A stretch of DNA of 64,000 bases from Phycisphaerales bacterium (GTDB taxonomy: Bacteria > Planctomycetota > Phycisphaerae > Phycisphaerales > UBA1924): positions 1 through 64,000 of the forward strand of contig JADLCM010000001.1 in the NCBI GenBank assembly GCA_020847175.1, given 5' to 3'. Under the pieces are notes generated by a model. The model made no database searches. It saw nothing but the letters and a program-made list of their open reading frames with translations, and was not told the origin of the DNA. Shown here one piece after another: positions 49,051 through 57,134 of the stretch (the stretch's first letter is position 1; each line of letters starts with the position of its first letter). The translations under genes were made by a program, and so were the position numbers.

Positions 49051-49096
49051 CCCGCACCCCGCGCGCCCCACCGCGCGACAACGGAACCTCCCGCGC

Positions 49097-51037
49097 ATGG
49101 CACAGCATCGCGTCATCGTCGTCGGCGGCGGACTCGCCGGCCTGGCCGCCAGCGTTCGCATCGCCGAAGCCGGCCTCCCCGTCGATCTCTTCAGCATGGT
49201 CCCCGTCAAGCGGAGCCATTCGGTCTGCGCGCAGGGCGGCATCAACGCCTGCAACGATGTCGCCCGCCAGCAGGGCTACAGCGAATACCAGCACTTCGAC
49301 GAGACCATCTACGGAGGCGACTTCCTCGCAGATCAGCCCCCGGTTCTCGAAATGACCAACTGGGCCCCCAAGATCATCGACCTCCTCGACCGCATGGGCG
49401 TGCCCTTCAACCGCTCTCCCGAGGGCCGGCGCGATCTGCGGCTCTTCGGCGGCAGTCTCTTCAAGCGCACCCACTTCGCAGGCGCCACCACCGGGCAGCA
49501 GCTCCTCTACGCCCTCGACGAGCAGACCCGGCGCTACGAGGTTGAAGGCAAGGTCAACAAGTACGAGTTCTGGGAGTTCCTCTGGCCCGTCATCACCGGC
49601 GAGGGCGACGCCCGGCGCTGCGTCGGCATCGTCGCCCAGGACCTGCGCACCATGCAGATCCGCGCCTTCCGCGCCGATGCAGTCATCATGGCCACCGGCG
49701 GATGCGGGCTCGTCTTCGGCAAGAGCACCAACTCGATCATCTGCACCGGCGGCGCCGCCAGCCGCTGCTACCAGGCCGGCGCGTGGTACGCCAACCCCGA
49801 GATGATCCAGGTCCACCCCACCGCGATCCCCGGCGCCGACAAGTGCCGCCTGATGAGCGAGAGCGCCCGCGGCGAGGGCGGCCGGGTCTGGGTTCCTCGC
49901 AAGAAGGGCGACACCCGCGCCCCGCGCGACATCCCCGACGCCGAACGCTACTACTTCCTCGAAGAGCGCTACCCCAAGTACGGCAACCTCGTAACGCGCG
50001 ACATCGCCACACGCGAGATCTTCTCGATCTGCGTCGATGATGCCATGGGTGTCGGGGGCGAGAACGTCGTCTACCTCGACCTCACCCACAAGGACCCCGA
50101 CTACCTCACCCGCAAGCTCGGCGGAATCCTCGAAATCTACGAGAAGTTCGTCGGCGAAGACCCCCGCAAGGTGCCCATGAAGATCTTCCCCGCGGTCCAC
50201 TACAGCATGGGCGGCCTGTGGACCACCTACGCACGAGGGGCCTTCCGCCCCGGCGCGCCCGCGGGCGAACACAAGTCCGGCAGCCTTCCGCCCGTCGGGA
50301 CCGCCCTCGGCGTCGGCATGCGGTACGGCGCGCACGAGAACATGCGCACGAACATCACCGGCCTCTACGCCTTCGGCGAAGTCAACTTTGCGTTCCACGG
50401 CGCCAACCGCCTCGGGGCCAACGCGCTGCTCTCCTGCCTCTTCGACGGCCTCTTCTCCGGCGTCTCCGTCGTCAACTATGTGCGAGAAGGAGAGCCCGCC
50501 GCCAAGCCCGCCGAATCGCTCCCGGCCGAAGTTTTCGACGCCTGCGTGCGCCAGGAGACCGCCAAGGCCGACCGGCTGCTTGCAACCGCCGCCCAGGGCC
50601 CGGGCGGACCCGAGACCAATCCCTACGTCATCGCCAGGGAGATGGGCGAGGAGATGACCGCCGCCTCTACCGTGGTCAAGAGCGGCCCGCGCCTTGAGCA
50701 GGCCGCGGCGAAGATCGCGAGCCTCCGCGAACGATTCTCGCGCGTCCGCCTCGAGGACGCCGCCGCGTGGAGCAACCAGAGCCTCTCGTTCACCCGGGCG
50801 CTGGGGGACATGCTCATCCTGGCGCAGATCATCATCCGGGCCGGTGCGATGCGCAAGGAGAGCCGCGGCGCCCACTACCGCGTCGATTACCCTGATCGCA
50901 ACGACGCCGAGTTCATGAAGACCACCTGCGCCGCGTACGACCCCGGCGCCGCCGACCCGCACCAGATCACCTACCGCCCCATCGATGCCGACCTTGTGGC
51001 CCCCCGCGCCCGTACCTACGGCAAGGTGGACGGATGA
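49097..51037 (+). CDS. sdhA: Succinate dehydrogenase flavoprotein subunit
   Basis: Oxidises succinate to fumarate with covalently bound FAD. The 646-residue protein has the nucleotide-binding VIVVGGGLAGLAAS at the N-terminus and RSHSVCAQGGINACND, whose His should bind FAD covalently. It then has ATGGCGLVFGKSTNSIICTG, the substrate-site QVHPTAIPG and RGEGGRVWVP, and FGEVNFAFHGANRLGANALL with the FAD-binding His/Arg/Asn cluster. The C-terminal DYPDRND segment is typical. It lies between sdhC and sdhB in the same direction (46 nt after sdhC). The length fits the type B enzymes. Confidence 0.95.
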   Translation: MAQHRVIVVGGGLAGLAASVRIAEAGLPVDLFSMVPVKRSHSVCAQGGINACNDVARQQGYSEYQHFDETIYGGDFLADQPPVLEMTNWAPKIIDLLDRMGVPFNRSPEGRRDLRLFGGSLFKRTHFAGATTGQQLLYALDEQTRRYEVEGKVNKYEFWEFLWPVITGEGDARRCVGIVAQDLRTMQIRAFRADAVIMATGGCGLVFGKSTNSIICTGGAASRCYQAGAWYANPEMIQVHPTAIPGADKCRLMSESARGEGGRVWVPRKKGDTRAPRDIPDAERYYFLEERYPKYGNLVTRDIATREIFSICVDDAMGVGGENVVYLDLTHKDPDYLTRKLGGILEIYEKFVGEDPRKVPMKIFPAVHYSMGGLWTTYARGAFRPGAPAGEHKSGSLPPVGTALGVGMRYGAHENMRTNITGLYAFGEVNFAFHGANRLGANALLSCLFDGLFSGVSVVNYVREGEPAAKPAESLPAEVFDACVRQETAKADRLLATAAQGPGGPETNPYVIAREMGEEMTAASTVVKSGPRLEQAAAKIASLRERFSRVRLEDAAAWSNQSLSFTRALGDMLILAQIIIRAGAMRKESRGAHYRVDYPDRNDAEFMKTTCAAYDPGAADPHQITYRPIDADLVAPRARTYGKVDG

Positions 51038-51191
51038 TTCCCCCACGCCCGCTCACGCCGGTCTGTCCGCGGGCCGCCCGATCGCCCGGTGCCGGGCGCG
51101 CCGGGTCTGAGGCGTACCGTGAAGCCGTCCGCCCCGCCTGCCGACGAATCGGACGCACCCGCCCGGGCCACCGCCCCCAGAGGACCGCCCC

Positions 51192-52010
51192 ATGACCACC
51201 CATGCCCCTCGTTCCAAGCCCGTCGCCGGACGGAAGATCCGCGTCACCATCAAGCGTGCGGAAGGGCCGGGCAAGCCCTTCCGCTGGGAGACCTTTGAAG
51301 TCGCCCCGGAACCCGGCGGCAACATCATCAGCCTCCTCCAGAAGATCGCCGCCGACCCCGTGACCGTCGAAGGCCGGCGTTCCACCCCCGTCGTGTGGGA
51401 TTCCGGCTGCCTCGAGGAAGTCTGCGGGGCGTGCACCATGGTCATCAACGGCAGGGTCCGCCAGTCCTGCTCGTGTCTCGTCGATGACATCGCCCCTAAC
51501 CCCGGCGACGAAATCTCCCTCGAACCGATGACCAAGTTCCCGGTCGTGCGCGACCTCTGGGTCGATCGCGCCCGCCTCTTCGACACGCTCAAACGCCTCA
51601 AAGCGTGGGTGCCGATCGACGGCACCTACGCCCTCGGCCCGGGCCCCACCGAGACCGCCGGCCAGCAGGCCGTCAGGTACGTGCTCTCCACCTGCATGTC
51701 CTGCGGCTGCTGCCTCGAGGCCTGCCCACAGTTCAACCTCGAGACCGACGAGACCCGCTGGGACAAGTCCTTTATCGGCGCCCAGGGCTTCAGCCAGGCT
51801 CGCCTCTTCAACGACCACGCCACCGGCGCCCAGCTCAAGAGCGACCGCCTAGGCGTGCTCTCCGCGCAGGGCGGAATCGCGGACTGCGGCAATGCGCAGA
51901 ACTGCGTCAAGGTCTGCCCCAAGGACATTCCGCTCACCGAGAGCATCGGCGCCATCGGGCGCGCCGTCACGCTGCACGCCATCGCCAAGTGGTTCAGCGG
52001 CAGGTCGTGA
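51192..52010 (+). CDS. sdhB: Succinate dehydrogenase iron-sulfur subunit
   Basis: Carries electrons from FAD to the membrane subunit through three iron-sulfur clusters. The 272-residue protein has the [2Fe-2S] cysteines in SGCLEEVCGACTMVINGR followed by SCSC. The second cluster motif is CMSCGCCLEACP, and the third set is CGNAQNCVKVCPKD. The start is ATG 51192 with AGAGGA upstream. About 154 nt separate it from sdhA. Its stop overlaps the GTG of the next gene (GTGA), so that gene is translated with the operon. The CxxC pattern with Cys at each position indicates a complete [4Fe-4S] and [3Fe-4S] set. Confidence 0.94.
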   Translation: MTTHAPRSKPVAGRKIRVTIKRAEGPGKPFRWETFEVAPEPGGNIISLLQKIAADPVTVEGRRSTPVVWDSGCLEEVCGACTMVINGRVRQSCSCLVDDIAPNPGDEISLEPMTKFPVVRDLWVDRARLFDTLKRLKAWVPIDGTYALGPGPTETAGQQAVRYVLSTCMSCGCCLEACPQFNLETDETRWDKSFIGAQGFSQARLFNDHATGAQLKSDRLGVLSAQGGIADCGNAQNCVKVCPKDIPLTESIGAIGRAVTLHAIAKWFSGRS

Positions 52011-53038
52011 ACGCGCGCTGGTCCATCTCCGGCGCCGCCTCCGCCCGCGAACTCGGCCTCGCCCACCGCGGGGCCTGCGCGATCGCCTCGGGCAACGGCC
52101 TTGAAGTCGTCCGCCTCGCGTTCGCTCGCCTCAGCGCCGGCGAACACCCCCTCGATGCGTGCGTCGCGGGCGTCACCCTGCTCGAGGACGACCCCGACGA
52201 TGTCAGCGTCGGCTACGGAGGGCTCCCCAACGCGCGAGGCGAGGTCGAACTCGACGCCGCGGTGATGGACGGCCCCACGCATCGCGCCGGGGGGGTCGCC
52301 GGCCTGCGCGAGGTGCGCCACGCGGCGTCGCTCGCCCGCGATGTCCTCCGGCATACCGACCACGCGCTCCTCGTGGGCGAGGGCGCCCTGGCCTTCGCGC
52401 TCGACCGCGGCTACCGGCGCGAGAGCCTTCTCTCTCCGACCGCGCGCACCGCCTATGAGACGTGGCGCCGCGAACGCGACGCCCTGGGGCGCGAGCCCAC
52501 CGGGCTTCTCTCGGATGAAGATCGCTGGATGCTCCCCGACACCCACGGCGCGGGCCCGCCCATCCCGCACACGCACGGCACCGTGCATTGCGGCGCGCTC
52601 GCGCTCGACGAGCGCCAGGCCGCGTGCACCACCACCAGCGGTCTCTCCTGGAAGATGCCGGGCCGGGTGGGAGATTCGCCCATCGTCGGCGCCGGCCTCT
52701 ACGTCGAACAGGGCATCGGCAGCGCCGGCGGCACCGGGCGCGGCGAGGCGGCCCTCCAGTCAGGCGCCGCCCACCAGGTCGTCCGGCTCATGGCTCACGG
52801 CCTGCCCCCCACCGACGCCTGCGTCGCCCTGCTCACCCACGTCATCGACCAGACCCGCGATCCGCGTCTCTTGGACGCCCGCGGACTCCCCGCCTTCAAC
52901 CTCACCATGTATGCGCTCCGCGCCGACGGCGCGTTCGGCTCCGCGGCGATCTACGAAGGTTACTTCTTCGCGATCGGCGCCGAATCGGGCCCCTGCCTGC
53001 TCCCCAGCGTGGGAATTCTGCCCCGCCCCGGCGCGTAG
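52007..53038 (+). CDS. N4-(beta-N-acetylglucosaminyl)-L-asparaginase (Ntn hydrolase)
   Basis: An aspartylglucosaminidase/isoaspartyl-peptidase-type amidohydrolase of 343 residues, made as a precursor that cuts itself before the nucleophile Thr. The cut site is PHTHGTVHCGALALDERQAA (about 191-210, with Thr as new N-terminus of the beta chain). TTSGLSWKMPGRVGDSPIVG and GAGLYVEQGIGSAGGTGRGE follow, as in the family. The GYGGLPNARGEVELDAAVMD segment in the alpha chain is also conserved. GTG 52007 overlaps the sdhB stop. There is no signal peptide, so a cytosolic role is likely here. Confidence 0.88.
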   Translation: MNARWSISGAASARELGLAHRGACAIASGNGLEVVRLAFARLSAGEHPLDACVAGVTLLEDDPDDVSVGYGGLPNARGEVELDAAVMDGPTHRAGGVAGLREVRHAASLARDVLRHTDHALLVGEGALAFALDRGYRRESLLSPTARTAYETWRRERDALGREPTGLLSDEDRWMLPDTHGAGPPIPHTHGTVHCGALALDERQAACTTTSGLSWKMPGRVGDSPIVGAGLYVEQGIGSAGGTGRGEAALQSGAAHQVVRLMAHGLPPTDACVALLTHVIDQTRDPRLLDARGLPAFNLTMYALRADGAFGSAAIYEGYFFAIGAESGPCLLPSVGILPRPGA

Positions 53039-53122
53039 CCCCGCGCGGGCCCAGCCCCTCGCATCGACGCCATTCGTGCGCGCACGAACGCGGTCGTTCT
53101 GCGTTTACAGCACGCCAGGGCA

Positions 53123-53138
53123 TGTTCCACGTGGAACA
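53123..53138. promoter_or_regulatory. parS-type partition site (perfect palindrome)
   Basis: TGTTCCACGTGGAACA is a perfect 16-bp palindrome (18 bp with the outer A and T) matching the bacterial parS pattern TGTTnCACGTGnAACA bound by ParB. It is in the intergenic gap between the convergent asparaginase and dinG genes, where such sites are tolerated. parS sites cluster near chromosome origins, which agrees with mnmG only 5.5 kb away. No parA/parB gene is in the window. I saw one copy only. Confidence 0.82.
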
Positions 53139-53186
53139 TTGTGAGCGCCCCGCCCGCCTTCTTGCCCGCCCGCTGCCCGTACGGCG

Positions 53187-55247
53187 TCATTCGTCGACAC
53201 CCACGCGCCGGACTTCGACGCCCTCGGGCAGTCCTCTCAGAAAGAGCCGACCGTAGCGGGCGGTCAGAATGCGCGGATCGAGCACGACCACGCGTCCGTG
53301 GTCCTCCTGCGAGCGGATGAGCCGTCCGATGCCCTGGCGGAACCGGATCACCGCGCGCGGGATCGAGTCTTCGCGGAAGGGGTCTCCGCCCCGCGCCTTG
53401 ATGAGCTCACCCCGGGCTTCGGTCAGGGGCCGGTCCGGGGGCTCGAATGGCAGACGGGTGATGATGACGTTGCGCAGGCCCCGCCCGCGCACATCCACGC
53501 CCTGCCAGAAGGAATCGGCCCCCAGCAGCACGCTGCGCTCATCGGCGCGGAAGCGCCTGAGCATCTGCCCCCGCGCCTCACCCGCCCGATGCACGATGAG
53601 CGGCAGGCCCGCCTCGCGCAGCGGGAGCTCCAGCCGCTCGGCGGCGTACTCCAGCGCGCGGAAACTGGTGAAGAGCACGAACGCCCCGCCGTCGGTCTGC
53701 GCGACGTGCCACAGGATGCGCTGGGAGAGCTTCTCGCTGATCTCGCGGTCGCCCCCGGAGCCGGGCGCCGGGGCGAGCATGTCCACGTAGAACTCCATCT
53801 GGCGGGTGAAATTGAAGGGGCTGCCCAGACCCATGACCTTGGCGCCCTCGCACCCCAGGCGCGACATGATGAGGCTGAAGCCGGCCTCGGCGTGCTCCGC
53901 GGGCTCGTCGTCGCGCGCGGGGCGCGTGCCGAGCGTCGCGCTGGTGAGCACGACCGAGCGCGGCGTGTCGAAAAGGTGCTGCTTGAGAATCGGCGCCACG
54001 TCCACCGGGGCGCAGGCGAGCTCCACCCTGGGGCCGCGCGGGGTGCTCTGCGCATCGACCCAGTACACCGATCCGGCCTGCGTCTGGCCCACGATGCTCG
54101 CGGTGCTTTCGGCGAGCTCCGCCGCCCTGCGCGCGTAACTCGTGAGTTCAAACTTGTCCTCTTCGTTCTTGACGCGCTCCTTGAGGGCGGCCAGCGCAAG
54201 CGAGAGCTCGTGGAGAGGCCGCGAGAGCGTGTCGGGCACGAGGTGCGGGGTGCGGACACGGGCTCCGGCCAGGCGGCCCTCGATGCGGGCCTGCGCCCAC
54301 GCCCCGAAGAACTGGCGCGACGCTTCCCCGGCTTCAAGGGTTCGCCCGATCGCCCGCTCCACCAGTTCACCCGCATCCCCGGCGCTCAGCACGCCCGCAA
54401 GCGACGCGAGGTAGCCCTTGCGCCGGCGGGCGTCGTACAGCGTGCGGAGGAGGAACGCGACGCGCCCCTCGCTCACGGTGAGTCCGAAGTGCTCGCTGGC
54501 GACATCTTCGAGCGCGTGGGCCTCGTCGAGAATGACGTGCTGGTAGTCGGGCAGCAGCGCGGCCCCGCCGGCCCGCAGCGCGAGGTCACTGAAGAAGAGC
54601 GCGTGGTTGCAGATGAGGAGGTTCGCCTCTTCGGCCTCGCGCCGGGCGCGCTGGTAAAAGCACGTGCTGTAGCGCGGGCACTTGCGCCCCATGCAGTTGT
54701 CCGCGTCGGACCGGACCAGGTCCCACACGTCGGGGCGCTCGATCGCGGGGCGCGTGCTGAGCGTGCCATCGGAGGTGTCGTAGGCCCACGACTCGATCAC
54801 GCGGAGGGACACGCGCGACTCTTCGTCGCGCAGCACGTTCTCCCCCCGCCGGCTTGCGAGTTCAAGTCGCCGGATGCTCAGGTAGTTGCCCCGGCCCTTG
54901 ACCAGTACGGGCCGCAGTGAACCGCTCCAGCCCGGCACCGACTCATCGAGCGTGCGCGCGAGCAGCGGCACGTCCTTCTCGATGAGTTGCTCCTGGAGCG
55001 CGATGGTGTTGGTCGCCACGACGACCGTCTCGCCCGTGGCGACGATCCGCGCGATCGCGGGCACGAGGTAGGCGAAACTCTTGCCCACGCCCGTGCCCGC
55101 TTCGACCAGCAGGTGCGAGCGGTGCTCCATCGCCTCGGCCACGGCACCCGCCATGCGGACCTGCTCTGCGCGGGGTTCGAAGGTGCCGCCCAGGGCCCGC
55201 GCGATGGGCCCGTCAGTCCCCAGGATGGTCGCCTCTAGGCCGTGCAC
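53187..55247 (-). CDS. dinG: DinG-type ATP-dependent DNA helicase
   Basis: A superfamily 2 helicase (XPD/DinG group) of 686 residues. Motif I is VEAGTGVGKSFAYLVPA. The four cysteines of the iron-sulfur cluster appear as CMGRKCPRYSTCFYQRA plus an upstream or downstream partner. Motif II is VILDEAHALEDVA, motif III is LTSATLG, and later come FTSFRALEYAAE, SFWQGVDVRGRG and RFRQGIGRLIRSQEDHG (motif VI). It unwinds 5'-tailed DNA and R-loops. The start is taken at GTG 55247, six bases after a TACAGT box; ATG 55277 is the alternative and gives ten more residues. The parS site is just downstream of its stop. Confidence 0.88.
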   Translation of the reverse strand: MHGLEATILGTDGPIARALGGTFEPRAEQVRMAGAVAEAMEHRSHLLVEAGTGVGKSFAYLVPAIARIVATGETVVVATNTIALQEQLIEKDVPLLARTLDESVPGWSGSLRPVLVKGRGNYLSIRRLELASRRGENVLRDEESRVSLRVIESWAYDTSDGTLSTRPAIERPDVWDLVRSDADNCMGRKCPRYSTCFYQRARREAEEANLLICNHALFFSDLALRAGGAALLPDYQHVILDEAHALEDVASEHFGLTVSEGRVAFLLRTLYDARRRKGYLASLAGVLSAGDAGELVERAIGRTLEAGEASRQFFGAWAQARIEGRLAGARVRTPHLVPDTLSRPLHELSLALAALKERVKNEEDKFELTSYARRAAELAESTASIVGQTQAGSVYWVDAQSTPRGPRVELACAPVDVAPILKQHLFDTPRSVVLTSATLGTRPARDDEPAEHAEAGFSLIMSRLGCEGAKVMGLGSPFNFTRQMEFYVDMLAPAPGSGGDREISEKLSQRILWHVAQTDGGAFVLFTSFRALEYAAERLELPLREAGLPLIVHRAGEARGQMLRRFRADERSVLLGADSFWQGVDVRGRGLRNVIITRLPFEPPDRPLTEARGELIKARGGDPFREDSIPRAVIRFRQGIGRLIRSQEDHGRVVVLDPRILTARYGRLFLRGLPEGVEVRRVGVDE

Positions 55248-55253
55248 GCGGGC

Positions 55254-55259
55254 ACTGTA
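55254..55259 (-). promoter_or_regulatory. -10 box (TACAGT) 6 nt before GTG 55247
   Basis: On the minus strand TACAGT, GCGGGC-complement spacer of six bases, then GTG 55247. If this is the promoter, the upstream ATG 55277 cannot be the start. Confidence 0.35.
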
Positions 55260-55323
55260 GCGAACCGCGGATGACATCAGGGGCGCCGCAGAGCCGACGG
55301 ACGGATGGCATCCGGCGCGATGC

Positions 55324-56373
55324 TTACGGGTCGATTTCGATCGCCCGCCCGGTGCGCGCCGAGTCGAGCATGCCCTCCATGCACCGAAGCACGTGAAGCG
55401 CGGCTGCCCCGCTCGCCTGGTGCGGGCGCCCGGCGCGGATGGATTCGACCATGTCGTGCAGCCCGATGCCGCGTGCGTTGTCGATCTCGCCTTCGCCCAG
55501 GGGCACGTCGCGCCAGTCGGGCTCGCCGGCGCGCCGGATGCGCACGGGCCCACCGAATGCGTTGGGGTCGGGGAGCGAGAGCGACCCGGCCGCGCCGTAG
55601 ATCTCCATGCAGGGCAGGCTGTGGGCGGGGGTCTCAAAGCTCATGATCATGGTGAGCATGCCCCCCGACGCGAAAGCGGCGCTCGCGGAGATGTGCGTGG
55701 GCGTGCCGACGGCGAAGCGGGCGCCGGCGCGCGGGCCGCTCTTGATGCACCGTTCCGCCTCGGACATCTGGGCCATCGCCGTGACCCGGCTGATCGGCCC
55801 CATGAGTCGCGTCGCGCACGTCAGGTAGTACGGCCCCATGTCCCAGAGGGGCCCTGCGCCGGGGCGGAAGAGAAACTCGGGGTCGGGGTGCCACTCGTTC
55901 GGCCCGGCGTAGGCCATGAACGCGCCGATCGCCCGGGCGGGGCCGATCACACCGGCACGCAGGATGCGCTCGGCCGTGCGCCAGCCCGCGCCAAGGAAGG
56001 TGTCAGGGGCGCACCCGAGCCGCACCCCGCGCGCCGAGGCGAGACGCACCAGGCGCTCCCCGTCCGCCGCATTGAGGGCCAGCGGCTTCTCGGTGTACAC
56101 GTGCTTGCCCGCGTCCAGCGCGCGGGCCGTGACCTCGGCGTGCGACTCCGGGGGCGTGAGATTGAGAACCACATCGACTTCGGAACTGGCGAGCAGGTCC
56201 GCAGGCGTCACGGTGAGGCAGCCGGGGTGCCGGTCGGCGAACGCTTCGGCACGCGCCGGCACGGCATCGGCGACAGCGGCGAGCTCCCACGTGCCGAACC
56301 GCCCCGCGTTGCGGGCGTACGCGGGCGCGACGTTGCCGCACCCCACGAGGCCCACGCGAACCGGAGCACTCAT
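55324..56373 (-). CDS. Gfo/Idh/MocA-family oxidoreductase
   Basis: An NAD(P)-dependent sugar or inositol dehydrogenase-type enzyme of 349 residues. The N-terminal Rossmann fold has VRVGLVGCGNVAPAYARNA (4-22) and LNLTPPESHAEVTARALDAG. The signature VYTEKPLALN (Lys-Pro of the active site) lies near 93-102. The C-terminal beta-sheet domain includes GPLWDMGPYYLTCATRLMGP (the D..pH-type substrate region, here DMGPYY). It is translationally coupled (ATGA) behind the isomerase gene at 56370, a common pairing for sugar catabolism. The particular sugar is unknown. Confidence 0.88.
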   Translation of the reverse strand: MSAPVRVGLVGCGNVAPAYARNAGRFGTWELAAVADAVPARAEAFADRHPGCLTVTPADLLASSEVDVVLNLTPPESHAEVTARALDAGKHVYTEKPLALNAADGERLVRLASARGVRLGCAPDTFLGAGWRTAERILRAGVIGPARAIGAFMAYAGPNEWHPDPEFLFRPGAGPLWDMGPYYLTCATRLMGPISRVTAMAQMSEAERCIKSGPRAGARFAVGTPTHISASAAFASGGMLTMIMSFETPAHSLPCMEIYGAAGSLSLPDPNAFGGPVRIRRAGEPDWRDVPLGEGEIDNARGIGLHDMVESIRAGRPHQASGAAALHVLRCMEGMLDSARTGRAIEIDP

Positions 56374-57104
56374 CGCAGCATCCCCCGGAGCGCGGCGAAA
56401 TTCTCGACGGCGCAGGTCATGGCGTCAGGCCCGTCGGGCTCGTCCTGCTCCACGATGAGCCAGTCCGACGCGATGTCGCGCACGAAGCCAGCATAGCCGA
56501 CCCCACCTCGCCCGAGACGGCGGAAGTCGCGTCCGCCCCGGGAGGCGAGGTCCTTGATGTGGGCGGCGCGGGTGCCCTTCGAGCGGGCCCGTGCCCAGGC
56601 GCCGGGGTCTTCGCCCGCTTGCCACAGCCAGCCGTAGTCAAACTCGAAGGCAAGCGAGGGTCGCAGGGCATCCAGCACGTCCCAGAGGCGCGTGCCGTCG
56701 TCAAGGCGAGCGAACTCAAACTCGTGGTTGTGCCAGGCGAGGCGGAGGCCGCACGCCGCGACGCGATCGGCGGCGAGCGCAACGCGCCGCGCGATGAGGC
56801 GGGCCTGCTCGCCGGTCTGCGGCGGGTGAACCCAACCGACAATCAATGTGTCGAACCCGATGGTGCGAGCCCACGCTTCTTCACGCGCGAGGTCGCCTTC
56901 AAGCGCATCGAGCGATGTGTGCCCGCAGGGACATTCAAGGCCCTCGGCACTGAGCATCCGGCGCACCTCGCCCGGAGTGCGCCCGTGGCGCAGGGCGAAC
57001 TCGACCCCTTCGGCCCCCATCTCGCGAACGCGCGCCAGCACGCCGGGGAGGTCCGCGTCGCAGGCCTCACGCACGCTGTAGAGTTGCAGCCCGATTCTCG
57101 CCAT
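56370..57104 (-). CDS. Sugar phosphate isomerase/epimerase (xylose isomerase-like TIM barrel)
   Basis: A 244-residue TIM-barrel protein of the AP-endonuclease-2/sugar-isomerase group. It begins IGLQLYSVREACDADLPGVL, the usual start of this family. GLRLAWHNHEFEFARLDDG carries metal-binding His and Glu residues, followed by FEFDYGWLWQAGEDP and AAHIKDLASRG, with the acidic and His metal ligands in the expected order. The start is ATG 57104 behind AAGGGAG. It overlaps the oxidoreductase gene by four bases, so the two act together on a sugar or polyol. Reaction not assignable. Confidence 0.87.
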   Translation of the reverse strand: MARIGLQLYSVREACDADLPGVLARVREMGAEGVEFALRHGRTPGEVRRMLSAEGLECPCGHTSLDALEGDLAREEAWARTIGFDTLIVGWVHPPQTGEQARLIARRVALAADRVAACGLRLAWHNHEFEFARLDDGTRLWDVLDALRPSLAFEFDYGWLWQAGEDPGAWARARSKGTRAAHIKDLASRGGRDFRRLGRGGVGYAGFVRDIASDWLIVEQDEPDGPDAMTCAVENFAALRGMLR

Positions 57105-57134
57105 GCACTCCCTTGAGATCACGCCCCGGGTCCA

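Noticed and set aside
48944-51046. 700-codon open frame antisense to sdhA
   Set aside because: The plus strand has unmistakable flavoprotein motifs; the antisense frame is a composition artefact.
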